From positions 1 to 64,000 of the forward strand of contig CAIMWS010000539.1 in the NCBI GenBank assembly GCA_903845125.1: a stretch of 64,000 nt of DNA. Reading direction: 5' to 3'. Below the pieces are notes generated by a model, which saw only the letters and a list, made by a program, of their open reading frames with translations, made no database searches and was not told the DNA's origin. Position 1 is the first letter of the stretch. Every line of letters begins with the position of its first letter. Source of the DNA: an uncultured Verrucomicrobiota bacterium (lineage in GTDB: Bacteria; Verrucomicrobiota; Verrucomicrobiia; Limisphaerales; UBA1319). Below are positions 1-12,700 of this stretch, in pieces. The translations under genes and the position numbers were made by a program.

Positions 1-1
1 C

Positions 2-415
2 GCGGTGAGTGGCTTGAAGGCCCTGCGAAAGGCGGCGGCGAAAAGGAAAAATGCCGGCCTGGAGGCATTGCGATTCCCGGTGGTCTTTACGGATTTAAGC
101 CCGCAGCCGGTCTTCCGGTTACCCGAAGGCATCCGCCTTTGCCGTTCCGCAAGCCGCACCTCCCAGGTCCACCTGGACAATATCAGCGCGGAATATGGCG
201 ATAAGCTGGGTCTTTATTGGGACGTGGCACAGGGCGTTTATGCCGATGGATTCATCGAGAAAATGTTCGCGGACTACCATCAGATCCTGTCCGGGCTGGT
301 TCATCACGAGGCCTGGTGGGAGGCAAAACAGGTGCTGCCGCTGGTTCAGGAGGCATCCAAAATCGGTTTACCGGAAACGGCCTCCGTGGCTATGCTGGGG
401 AGTGTGACTCTATGA
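2..415 (+). CDS. NRPS condensation/heterocyclization domain, C-terminal end (5' truncated)
   Basis: This is the 3' end of a gene whose start lies left of the window; the frame is open from base 2. The peptide has the end of a condensation-family domain: a PVVFT strand, then TSQVHLDNIS, then LGLYWD, then an MFADYHQIL helix. The TSQVHLD segment resembles the conserved SQTPQVWLDHQ stretch near the C-terminus of Cy (heterocyclization) domains more than ordinary C domains. The Cy signature DxxxxD lies outside the window and cannot be checked. The stop codon overlaps the next start (ATGA), and the next protein begins with a Ser-type A domain, so this domain probably condenses and cyclises that serine. 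Family assignment to the condensation superfamily is firm; the Cy subtype is an inference from the tail and the context. Confidence 0.82.
   Translation, partial: AVSGLKALRKAAAKRKNAGLEALRFPVVFTDLSPQPVFRLPEGIRLCRSASRTSQVHLDNISAEYGDKLGLYWDVAQGVYADGFIEKMFADYHQILSGLVHHEAWWEAKQVLPLVQEASKIGLPETASVAMLGSVTL
397..402 (+). promoter_or_regulatory. Ribosome binding site of the oxazole-module gene
   Basis: GGGGAG lies 9 bases upstream of the ATG at 412. This supports 412 as the start, even though the frame stays open upstream to 217. The 65 extra codons would overlap the previous gene and show no domain similarity. Confidence 0.6.
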
Positions 416-3400
416 CTGGCAAGCGCGAATCACAGAATAGGGAAACCCCCGGGGGTGGGATGGGAGACCCTTCCCTGGCGGGACTCCACTATTTATTCGA
501 GCAGGCCGTGGAGCAGCGCCGGGAAGCCCCCGCCGTCCGGTTTGGCGGGGAGGTCCTGAGCTATGGGGAGCTAAATCGACGAGCCAACCGGTGTGCTCAT
601 TATCTCCGGGATCTGGGGGTGGGTCCGGATGTCCTCGTCGGCGTGTTGATGGAACGGTCCCTGGAACTGGTGGTCGGCTTGCTGGCGATCCTGAAAGCCG
701 GGGGGGCATACCTGCCATTGGCTCCGGATTACCCGGCGGAACGCCTGGAATTCATCCTCAAGGATGCCGGGATTACCCTGGTTTTGACGCATTCGGCATG
801 GGCCCGCGCGCTGGCTGGTTTGGCGGTCACGACGGTGAGCCTGGATGAGGAGCGGGAGTTGTTTTCCGGGCTGCCCGAGGGGAATCCCGTGGCGGCCTCC
901 GGGCCGCGCGACCTGGCCTATGTGATCTATACTTCAGGGTCGACCGGGCTGCCCAAGGGGTGCCTGATCGAGCATGCCTCCATCTGCAACCGCCTGTTGT
1001 GGATGCGCGATCATTACGGCATTTCAGGTGCAGATCGCATATTGCAGAAAACGGCCTATACGTTTGACGTGTCGGTGTGGGAGTTCTTCCTTCCCCTCAT
1101 TTCAGGGGCCAGCCTGATATTGGCGAAACCGGGCGGGCACAAGGACAACCGGTATCTGAAGGAGCTCATCCAGGCGGAGAGCATCACCGTCTGCCATTTC
1201 GTGCCCTCCATGCTCCGGTTTTTTCTGCGGCAGGAGGGGGTGGCCCAATGTGCAAGTTTGAGGCACGTTTTTGCGAGCGGCGAGGCGCTTTCCTACCGTT
1301 TGATGAAGCAGTGCCTCGAGCGGCTGCCGGCCAGGCTTCACAATCTCTACGGGCCGACGGAGGCGGCAGTGGATGTGACCTATTGGGAATGTGCCGACCG
1401 GCCCGACCAGAAGGTGCCCATCGGCAGCCCCATAGCCCGGACGGTTATCCGCATCCTGGACCAGGATCTGCGCCCCGTCCCCGCGGGCGAATCCGGGGAA
1501 TTGTTCATTGGTGGGATCGGGGTGAGCAGGGGCTATTTAAACCGCCCGGAACTGACCCGGGAGCGTTTTCTAAAAGACCCGTTGGCATCCGAGGCCAGCG
1601 CGCGGCTCTACCGCAGCGGCGACCAGGCGCGACTGCTGCCGGATGGCCAGGTCGAATACCTCGGCCGCCTGGATTTTCAGGTCAAACTGCGCGGATTCCG
1701 CATCGAATTGAGCGAAATCGAGGAGGCCTTGCGCGGGCATCCAGCCGTGGAAGAGGCCGCGGTGCTGGTGCGCGAGGAAAATTCGGATGACCCCAAACTG
1801 GTGGCTTACCTGGTTTGCCGCCAGCAATCTCTTTCCGTCAAAGAGGCAAGGGATTTCCTCAAACGGAAGCTTCCGGAATACATGGTGCCCAATCAGTTTG
1901 TGGTGCTGGCGGCATTGCCCGTCAACGGGCATGGCAAGCTGGATCGCGCGGCGCTTCCCTGGCCGCTGGCGGAGGATCCGGCGGCGCCACTGAAATCCGG
2001 GGCGGCCGAGCCAGCGGTGGAGCCGCCGGCCCGGGGAGCAGTGGACCAGGCCGCCCGGAATAAGGGTGGTGACCGGCATGCCGCGGAGAAGGTTTTCACC
2101 CAACTGGCTGACGCGGAGATCGTTGCGGATTTGCGGGGCCTGTTTCAACGGGCCCTGGGCGCGGGTTCCATACCTGAAACCGGGGATCTGTTCGACCTGG
2201 GCGCCACTTCCTTCACCATGGTGCAGGCGGTGGATTACATCCAGGCCCAATACGGGGTGGTCGTTCCCCTGGATGTCTTCCTGGATAGCCCCACCGTGCA
2301 GGCGATTGCCGCGTATGTGCAGCGGAGCACCGGCCAACCGGCGGCGGGCGTGCCCCAGGGTGCTGTCGCCGATGGTGGATGCGGCGCCTTGCAGTGCCAT
2401 GAACCTGCCCCGTTGTCCACGATTTCCCTGGCGGCGGCCGGATTCAAGGATGAGGCCTATATCCAAGGCGCCACGGTCCGCCGGTTTTCGGGCCAGCCAG
2501 TGCCGGGGGAGGCGCTCGGGCGATTGCTGACGTTGGTGGGGTGCAATGCGCGCCGCAGCGGCCCCCAATACCTTTACTCCTCCGCCGGTGGATTGAGAGC
2601 GGTCCAGACTTGCCTCTTCATCCGGGAGAATGGGGTCGAGGGGATGCCGGAAGGATATTACTATTATCACCCCGAGGAACACCGTCTTTATGCCCTTGAG
2701 CCGGGGCCGCGGATGGGGGTTTCCGTGTTTGCACCCGGGGATCGGGAGGCGTTTTCCAAGGCGGGTTTCGTCCTTTTCCTCATCGCGCAGATGGATGCCA
2801 TCCAATCCATGTATGGCAATGCCAGCCCGGTGCTGGCGGTGGTTGAGGCGGGGTATATGGCGCAAGCGCTGATGGAACACCAGGTGAGTTTCGGATTGGG
2901 TCTGCGCCCGGTGGGCCGGATGGCGTTCGAAGCGATTCGCGGAGGTTTCCAGCTCGAGCCGGCGCATCAATTCATCCACTGTTTGCTGGGGGGAACGGAC
3001 GCCGGCCAAAATCAGGAGAGCGAATCCGGTGGGGCAGTGGATTGGGCGGGCAGGAATGCTCCGGAAGCAGGGGCCTTTACCCAATTCCTGCAGGCCGAAG
3101 GCATGGGCGATGGCTTGCCAACCCCGGAGCAGAAAGAGGAACTGCATCGGCAGAAGCTTCATTTGCGGCGTTTCCCGCCCGGCACGAAGTCCATTGCGCT
3201 GAAAGCATGGGAGGCCGATGCGGGTTATTATCGGTTGCGATCGGCGAAGCGCGTTTACCGCGATGCGCCAGTTGCCTTTGAACGCTTCAGCCGGTTCATG
3301 GCCCTGCTGGCAGCGGACTGGCGGCGGGGTTTGGCGCGGTATTTGTATCCCTCCGTGGCCGGCCCGCATGCGCTGAAGGTGTTTGCCTATATCAAGACCG

Positions 3401-3790
3401 GCGGGGTGGAGGGCATTCCCGGGGGTTTGTATCGTTACGATGGCTCCCGGCACCAGCTGGAGCGGGTGGCGCCGGCCCTGTCCACGGACCTGAAGTCCTG
3501 CTATACTCCCTTCAACCGGAAGCATTACCAGTCCGCGAAATTCTGCCTGTTCCTGGTCGGCCCCACCGCCAGCCTGAAGCCGTTGGGGGGCGGGGACAGC
3601 ACCTATTACTCACTGCTGGAATCCGGTTACATCGGGCAGTTGTTGCTGGACCGGCAAGCGGAGTTTGCCATGGGGGTATGCCCGATCGGAGGGATGAGGT
3701 ACGAGAAGATCCGGGAAGATTTCCAGCTGGATCCCGAAGATGTTTTCCTGCACAGCTTTGTCGGTGGCGAAGTCGCTTTGGAATGTCCGA
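412..3790 (+). other. NRPS module: Ser A domain, PCP, tandem oxidases (oxazole-forming)
   Basis: The A domain reads Asp219, Val220, Trp223, His262, Phe287, Ser289, Leu312, Val320, Asp321 and Lys509 at the ten specificity positions (aligned by eye to GrsA). This is DVWHFSLVDK, the serine code known from enterobactin EntF. The core motifs YTSGSTG and NGHGKLDR are present. PCP Ser600 lies in DLGATSF. Two oxidase domains follow. Both have the SagB/ThcOx nitroreductase layout: YLYSSAGG or YLYPSVAG, then GVEGxPxGxYxY, and a C-terminal EAGYMAQ or ESGYIGQ helix. In the NRPS family, Cy-A-PCP-Ox with FMN-dependent Ox converts cyclised serine to oxazole. The duplication of Ox is unusual. Confidence 0.88.
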
Positions 3791-6700
3791 TACCGTGGGA
3801 CCCGCTGACGATTGGGCCGGATGCGCCGCCGCGGGAAGGGAGTTTTGCAGCCGGGGAATGGCCCCGGCCAGCGGCGCCGGTGCGCGAAGCCATCGCGGTG
3901 GTGGGCATCAGCGGGCGGTATCCCGGGGCGGAAGATGGGCCGGCCCTGGCCAGGAATCTGAAAGCGGGCAGGAGCAGCTTTAAAGAGCTGCGTTTCGACC
4001 CCTCCGGCACTTACCGGACTGGCCAGGAGGCCAACGGACAGCTACCGGCGTTGCGCCATTGGGGCGGATTCCTGGAGGACGTGGATTGTTTTGATTGCGG
4101 GTTGTTCCAGATCACCCCGGCCGAAGCCCGCACGATGGATCCGCAGGAGCGATTGCTGTTGGAAGCCGCCTGGGCATGCCTTGAAAATAGCGGTTACACC
4201 GGCGCGGAGTTGAATCGCACCGCCGGCCGGGTCGGGGTGTTTGTGGGTGCCATGTGGGATGACTACCAGCATTTCCGCCCCGCGGGTTGGCCGCCCGTCC
4301 AGCCGGGAGAGGCGGTATCCGCGCATCATTCCTCGATCGCCAACCGGGTTTCGTTTTTTTTCAATTTCAAGGGGCCGAGCGTGGCGGTGAACACCTCCTG
4401 CTCCTCGGCCTTGACCGCGCTCCATTTTGGCTGCCAAAGCCTGGCCACGGGCGAATGCAAAGCCGCCCTCGTGGGGGGGGTGAACCTCATGGCGCATCCC
4501 TATCACCAATGGGTGTTAACGGCCGCCGGGCTGCTCAGCGCGGATGAGGAATGCCATCCCTTTGGCGTGCAAGCCAATGGCTGGGTGGCTGGGGAGGGGG
4601 TGGGCGTGGTGCTCCTGAAGCCTTTAAGCGATGCCGTGCGAGACGGGGATGCGATTCGCGGCGTGATCCGGGGGACCACGATCAGCCACAGCGGCCGCAC
4701 GGGCCGTTATGGCCTGCCGGGCGCGCAGCGCCAGGCGGAATCGATGCGGGAGGCGCTGGAAAAAGCGGGACTGTCCGCCAGTGATATCAGCTACATTGAG
4801 GCGGCGGCGCCGGGCGCGGGCATGGCGGACGCCGCGGAGGCTGCCGCGATCAAGGAAGTGTTCGGCGCCGGGGGCGCGCACCAATCAACCATCCATGTGG
4901 GGAGCATCAAGGCGAACCTGGGCCACCTGGAATCCGCCTCGGCGATGTCGCAACTGGCCAAGGTTCTCCTGCAATTCCAGCACCGGGAGATTTTCCCCAC
5001 CCTCCAGTTCCAGCCCGTCAATCCCTTGGTGCAGTGGCAGGATACCGGGTTGAAAATCCCCGGCGCGGTGGTTCCGTGGACCGTGAACGAGGAGGGCGGT
5101 CCCGTTCCCCGGCGCGCCCTGATCAACGCCTTTGGCGCCACGGGTTCCGGCGGGCACCTGGTGGTGGAAGAATACCAGGCCCCGGAGCCGCCAGACTGCC
5201 CGGCGGAGACTTTGATTGTGCTATCCGCCGCCACCCAGGGCCAGTTGGCGGCCTCCGCCCGGAGGTTGTGCGATTTCCTGGCGCAGCCCGATTCCGCCAC
5301 GGCCCGGATGGCGGATATTGGCTATACCTTGCGGGTGGGGCGGGAGCCGATGAGGATGCGCCTCGCCTTGGTGGTGCACTCGCGAAAGGAGCTGCGGGAA
5401 GGTTTGGAGGCATTTCTGGCCGGAGCTCCCGCGTGGCCGGGTGTTTGCAGCGGAGAAGCCTGCGGCAATCCCGGCGGAACCATCCTGGCGCCGAATGTGC
5501 AGCCCCTGGAGGTGGCCGCGAAATGGGTTGCCGGGGCTGGCACCCTGGGGCCGGGGAAGGCCGACCCCAGCCAGCGGCGGATTCCGCTGCCGGGCTACCC
5601 TTTTGCCCGGGAGCGCCATTGGATGGGTGCGCCAACCGCCGCCGGCGGTGGCCAGCCGGAGGCAGCCCCCGCGGCGCTGCGGCCAGGGATCGAGACCTAT
5701 CTCAAGGAGTTGTTCTCCCAGGTCACGGAGATTCCCCGTGACCGGATTGAAACGCAGGCCAGGTTCGATGCGTATGGGATGACCTCGCTCATGGTGAGAC
5801 GGCTGAACGGGCTTTTGGAGCAGGATTTTGGCAAACTTTCCGCCGCGCTGTTGTTCGAACGGCAGACCATCGGGGACTTGGCCGATTATTTTCTGACGCA
5901 ACATGCCCGGACCGTAAAGTCGCTTTTCCCGGAAACGGCCGCGCCGTGCCCGCTGCCTGTGGGTAAACCCGAAATGAGACGGGAAACGGTGCCGGCTGGC
6001 CCGCCGGCCCTGAACCAGCGGGAAAGGCAGGAAATCGCGATCGTCGGGGTGAGCGGGAAATATCCCAAGGCGGCGAATGTATCCGCCTTTTGGGAAAACC
6101 TAAGGAACGGGATCGACTGCATTTCGGAAATCCCCGCGGAGCGCTGGGACGACGCGCGGCTCCAGGCGGAGGCCGGCCGGCATTCACGGTGGGGTGGATT
6201 CATTGATGGAGTTGACGAGTTCGATCCGTTGTTCTTCAGGATTTCCCCCCGGGAGGCCCAGGAAATGGATCCCCAGGAGCGTCTGTTCTTGCAGGCTGTC
6301 TGGCATGTGTTTGAGGACGCCGGTTATGCCCCCTCGGCCTTGAGCCACCAAACCCGGAGCCGGATGGGGGTTTTTGTGGGGGTGATGTATGGCGAATACC
6401 AGATGCACAGTGGCTGGCACGGGAAGGAGGGCGATGGCTTGGTGGTGAGCGCGCTCTATGGCTCCATTGCCAACCGGGTTTCCTATGTGCTGGATTTCCA
6501 TGGCCCGAGCATGGCGGTGGACACGCTCTGTTCCTCGTCGCTGACCGCGTTGCACCTGGCGGTGCAAAGCCTGCGTGCCGGGGAGTGTGAGGCGGCCGTG
6601 GTGGGCGGGGTCAACGTTTCGATCCACCCCAACAAATACCTGCTCCATGCCCGCCTGGCGATGTCCTCCTCGGATGGGCGGTGCCGCAGTTTTGGGAGTG

Positions 6701-9700
6701 GTGGAGACGGATTTGTTCCCGGGGAAGGGGTGGGCGCCATCCTGATCAAACCGCTGGCAGATGCGGTGCGGGATGGGGACCAGGTGTATGGCGTCATCAA
6801 AGCCACCGTGATCAACCAGGACGGGAAAACCCATGGGTTCACCGTGCCGAATCCCAATGCCCAGGCAGCCATGGTTTCCGAGGCCATCAGGAAAGCCGGG
6901 GTGGATCCGCGGCGGATCAGCTACGTGGAAGCGCATGGCACGGGCACCGCCTTGGGGGATCCCATTGAGATCACCGGATTGACCAAAGCCTTCCGCGAGT
7001 TCACCGCCGACAAACAGTTTTGTGCGATTGGCTCGGTCAAGTCGAACATCGGCCACCTGGAGTCGGCGGCGGGAATGGCCGGCCTCACCAAAATCCTCCT
7101 GCAAATGCGCCATCGGAAGCTGGTGCCTTCCCTGCACTCCCGGGATTTGAATCCGGAAATAGATTTCAAAGAGACGCCCTTTTTTGTGCCGCAGTCGCTG
7201 GCGGATTGGGAGCCGCCACGCGTGGAAAAAGAAGGGGCCGTCCAATCCGGACTGAGGCTGGCCTGCATCTCCTCCTTTGGGGCGGGCGGTTCGAATGCGC
7301 ATGTCATCCTGGAAGAATTCGCCAGCGGGGATCCCGCGGCCGAGGCCGATGGGGTTGGGGGGCGACAATTAATCGTGCTTTCCGCCCGGGACCAGGACCG
7401 GCTGCGGGAAGTGGTGGCACAACTGCACGAGTTCATCCGCAGCAATCCGGAATATCGGCTGGCCGACCTGGCCGCCACGCTGCAGGTGGGCCGTGAAACC
7501 ATGGAGGAGCGCCTGGCTTTCGCCGTCAGTTCGCGGGCGGAGCTGGCGGTGAGGCTGCAGGGGATTTTGGACGGACGGGAAGATCGGTCGATCCATCGCG
7601 GCAGCGCGGAGCAGAGGCAGGCCTCCCTGCGTTGGCTCATGGAGGATGAGGATCTCCAGGCGGCGGTCGGCTCGTGGATTGACAAAGGCAAGTATGACCA
7701 GCTGCTCAAGGCGTGGGCGGCGGGGGTGAGCGTGGATTGGCGGGGCCTGCCCGGCGATCGTCCACGGCGCCGAATGAGTCTGCCGGGTTACCCTTTTGCG
7801 CGGGAAAAATATTGGGTGCCCCAGCGCCCCGCCGGACTGGCATCACCCAGCCCGCAGGCGTTCTGGCTGCACCCGCTGCTGCACCGGAACACGTCGGATC
7901 TATGGGAGCAGCGATTCAGCTCCACGTTCGATGGCCGGGAATTTTTCCTGGACGAACATCGCTGGCGGGGGGAGCGCGTGCTGCCCGCCGCCGCCTGCCT
8001 GGAATTGGTCCACGCCGCGGTCGGGTGGGCGGCCGGCGGGCAGGCGGGCCAGATACAGCTGAGGAATATTGTGTGGGCCCAGCCCTTTGTGGTTTCCCCC
8101 CCAGGCCGAGCCATTCACGCCGGCTTGCAGCCGGAGGGGCAGGGCGGGCTGCGGTTTGAGATTCATGCCGAAGGGCCTGCCTCCTCCCGGTTGGTCATCA
8201 GCCAGGGCCAGGCCAGTTTCGGCAACTCCGGCCAGCCGCCCGAGCTGGATTTAAAGGGTTTGCGGGATCGCCTGCCGCCGGCTGATCTTTCGCCAGCGCA
8301 ATGCTATGAAGCATTCCGAGCCTTTGGGCTGGAGCATGGGCCAGCCTTCCAATGCCTCCGGGAAATCCGCCGGGATGCCGAAGTCGTGCTGGCCAAAATG
8401 GTCCTGCCGCCTTTGGTGGCCGCCACCCGCGCCGCTTATGTGATGCACCCGATCCTCCTGGATGGATTATTCCAGGCGACGCTGGCGCTGGGGGAGGCCG
8501 GATTACCAGGCCATGCGGCTCTTCCCTACGCGCTGGATGAGCTGGTATGTTACCACCCCTGCGCCGAAGAGATGTGGGCCTGCGTGCGCCGCAGCGTTCC
8601 GAACGGATCCAAGCTGGACTTGGATCTTTGCGACGGGTCCGGGAAGGTCTGCGTTCGCATCCAAGGCTTCTCAACCCGCACCTGCGAGCCGGCGCCCGCG
8701 CCCCGGGCCGCCTTGTATCGTCCCGTAAGACTGGAAAAGGCTCATGCGAAGAACGGATCCGAGCCTTCCTGGAGCCGTTATTTCGTGGTCACTTGCGGCC
8801 TGGACGCCGAGGCCACCGCCGGTCTGGCTGCGGGATTGAGCGGCACCGCTCACGTGGTGCTGGACCCGGGCACTGGCGATTGCGCCGCCCGCTATGAGGC
8901 GGCCGCGACGCAGCTTTTTGAGCTGACCCAGCGGATCCTGGCGGGGAAAATGGCGGGTGGGGTGCTGGTCCAACTGCTCCTTCCCAGCGGCGCTGAAGCC
9001 GTGGTTTATCGCGGCCTCAACGGATTGCTGCAATCAGCGCACCAGGAAAATCCGGATTTCATCGGACAAACCATTGAGCTGGATGCGGGCCAGGGCGCCG
9101 CCGAGGTCGTCAGGATCGTGGTGGAGAACCGGTTGCATCCGGAGGATGCGCAAATCGCCTGCGCGGTGGGCCGGCGGAGTGTGGTTTCGTGGGAAAGGAT
9201 TTCAGCCGCTGAACCTCCGCTCCGGATTCCCTGGAAAAAGCAGGGGGTTTACTGGATCACCGGGGGCGCCGGCGGCCTGGGGTTGTTGTTCGCCAGGGAG
9301 ATTGCCGCCCAGACCGAATCGTGTGTCCTGGTGCTCACGGGGCGTTCCGTTTTAGCCGCGGAAAAAATGGAGGCGCTCCGCGCCTTGGAGCGTCCGGGAG
9401 TGGTGGTTCAGTACCGGACGGCGGACGTCACGGTGGCCACCCAGGTGCAGGCCTTGGTGCAGGACATTGTCCGGGAGCATGGTTCACTGGATGGGATTTT
9501 GCACGCGGCGGGCCTGGTGCGGGACAACTTCATCCTCAAAAAAACGGCTGGCGAATTTGGCAGTGTCCTGGCGCCGAAGGTGCGGGGGACGATCTGCCTG
9601 GATGAGGCGACCCGCGAAATCGCCTTGGATTTCCTGGTCCTCTTTTCCTCCACGGGGGGCGCCATGGGGAACGCCGGCCAGGCCGATTATGCGGCGGCAA

Positions 9701-12700
9701 ACGGCTTTCTCGACGCCTTCGCGGAGCGGCGCAACACCCTGGTCCGGGCGGGGCAGCGCCAGGGCCATACCCTCGCGGTCAACTGGCCACTTTGGCAGGA
9801 CGGGGGGATGAAAGTGGCCGCCGGGATGCTGAAGATGCTCACCGCCCAAAGCGGAATGGAGCCGTTGGAATCCGCTTCCGGTCTGCGGGCTTTTGCGGAG
9901 GCGTTCCACTCCGGCTGGAGCCAGGTCATGGTGTTGCCGGCGCACCGGGAAGCGCTGGCCGTCCCACCGTGTGCGCCCTCCTGTCAGGGGGCTCCGCCGC
10001 CGGCCCCGGCCGCCCGGGCCGGGCTCGATGCCGCCGGGCCGCTGCCGGAAAAGGCGCTGCGCTTTTTCCGAACGCTCCTGGCCGACACCATTTTATGCCC
10101 GGTGGAGCGCATCCAAGTGGACGAATCCTTTGACGCGTACGGCATCGATTCGGTGATGGTCATGCAGATGACCAACGAATTGGAGAAATCATTCGGATCG
10201 CTGTCCAAAACACTTTTCTTCGAGCATCAAACCATCCGGTCGCTGGCCGGGTATTTTCTCGAGCACCGCCGGGAGGCCCTGCTCCAGCTGTTCGATGAGA
10301 AACCGACGACCGCGGTGGCGCCGCCGGCCCCGAAGGTTCCCTGGCGTTTGGGCCTGGCCACCAGCCTTCCGGCTGGGATGCCCGGCGGCCAACCGTCGGC
10401 GCCAGCGGAGGCCTTGGACATTGCGGTCATTGGCCTGGCTGGTCGTTACCCGCAGGCCCGGGATCTGGAGGCCTTCTGGGAAAACCTCCGCCAGGGCCGG
10501 GATTCCATCACGGAGATTCCCCCGGACCGGCGGGACGCGAAGCGGTTTTTGGATCCGATTTGGGACAGCCCCGGCACGCATTTTGGCAAACGGGGCGGTT
10601 TCATCGATGAGGTCGATGCCTTTGATCCGTTGTTCTTCAACATTGCCCCCCGGGATGCCCGGCACATCGATCCGCAGGAACGGCTTTTCCTCGAAACGGC
10701 CTGGGCCGCGCTGGAGGATGCGGGATATCGCCCCCGGGAGGCCAAGGGTGGTCCCGGCCCCAGGCTGCCTGCGCAAGTCGGCGTTTACGCCGGGGTCATG
10801 TATTCCGAATACCAGCTGTTTGCGCACGAGCAGACGCTTGGGGGCGAGCCCACGGTCGCCGGCAATATTTACGCCAGCATTGCGAACCGGGTTTCGTATT
10901 TTCTGGACCTGCATGGGCCGAGCATCACGATCGACACGATGTGTTCCAGCTCGCTCGCCGGCCTCCATTTGGCCTGCCAGGATCTGAAGCACAAGCTGAC
11001 CGATATGGCGCTTGCGGGGGGCGTCAACGTGACGATTCATCCCAACAAGTATCTCCTGTTGAGCGAGGGGCACTTCATTTCCGGCCAGGGGCGTTGCGCG
11101 AGTTTCGGTGCGGGGGGGGATGGGTATGTGCCGGGTGAGGGGGTGGGGGTGGTGGTGCTGAAGCGGCTGGCGGAGGCCATTCGGGATGGCGACCGTATTT
11201 ATGGCGTGATCAAAGGCACGGCGATCAACCATGGCGGGAAAACCCACGGCTTCACGGTGCCCAATCCGGATGCGCAGCACGCGGTAATCGCAGGCGCTTT
11301 GGAGGTCGCGGGGATCGATGCCTCACGGGTGACCTACGTCGAAGCGCACAGCACGGGCACGCCTTTGGGGGATCCGATAGAAATCGCGGGCCTGGCCCGG
11401 GTCTTCAAGGCCAGCCGGGAGCCCGGAGCCCGCTGCCACCTCGGATCGGTGAAATCGAACATTGGCCATTGTGAGGCGGCCGCGGGCATTGCCGGGCTTA
11501 CCAAAGTCCTGCTGCAGATGAAGCACAGCCAGCTGGTGCCATCCCTCCACTCCCAGGTTTTGAATCCGCACCTTAACCTGGAAGCCACGCCCTTCACCGT
11601 CAACCAGACGCTCCGGGATTGGGAGCGGCGGATCGTGGATGGCCGGCACCTGCCGCATGTGGCGGGGGTTTCCGGCTTCGGCGCGGGTGGGTCCAACGCC
11701 CATATCGTGGTGGAAGAATTCATCGAATCGCCCCGGCCCGGCAGCGGGGGAGCGGAGCCCCAGGCGCCGTGTGTGATCATTCTGTCCGCGCGGAATGAGA
11801 AGCGCCTGTTGGAAAGGGTGGGGCAACTCCACCGGTTCCTCGAGGGACACCCCGCCCCATCCCTGGCGGATCTGGCCTATACCCTCCAGGTGGGCCGGCA
11901 AGCGATGGAGGAGCGCCTGGGATTCATCGCCAGCTCCATCGGCAACGTGTCAGAACTTCTCGAAAAGGTGTTAAAGGGGAAGCCCACGGCAGGGATTCGC
12001 CGGGGCCGGGTGCTGGACGGCGCCGTCGATACGCTGCGGGTTTTGGCGGAAGATGACGATCTGGACCTGGGGGCCGCCGTGGCCCGGTGGATCAGCAAAG
12101 GGAAATTGGAAAAGGTGATCGATCTGTGGGTCAGTGGCATGGATATCGACTGGACCCTGCTTTACGGCCCGGTCCGGCCGCGGCGCATCAGCCTGCCGAC
12201 CTATCCCTTTGCCCGGGATCGTTATTGGCTGCCCGGGAATGGCCCGGGCCTGGCCGCTGCAACCAGCGGGAATAATCACGGGGCCGCCGCGGAGGCGCCA
12301 GCGCCCGAGATTGATGAATGGCTGGTGGTCAAGGAAGAGTGGGTGGCCGAGCCGTGGCCGGAGCCGATGGATTGGCCAAGCCGTTGGCGCGCCCAGGCCG
12401 GCCGGCGCATCACGCTGCTGGCGGCCGATGATGCCGAGGTCAAAGCCTTGATGAGCGCGGTCCGGCAAGGGGAGCAGGATGCCGGATTGGCCGTGGGAAT
12501 GCGCCTGGAATCCGTTTTATTGGATGACCTTGATACCTGGCAGCTGGACCCGCCGCCGGAGGTAATCCTCCTGGTGGCGCCGGTGGCGGGAAGTCCTGAA
12601 GACGACCAACGTCATGTGGCAGCGCTTTTCCGTTTGAGCCAAAAACTGATGTGCGAGGCGTGGGATGCTCCCATCCGGATTTTCCATCTGCACGAGACCT

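Noticed and set aside
217-411. Extended N-terminus of the A-domain protein (65 codons upstream of 412)
   Set aside because: It lies inside the condensation-domain gene in another frame and shows no similarity; 412 has a good ribosome binding site.
412-1970. A domain for threonine or cysteine
   Set aside because: The specificity positions give DVWHFSLVDK, the serine code, so a methyloxazole or thiazole is less likely.
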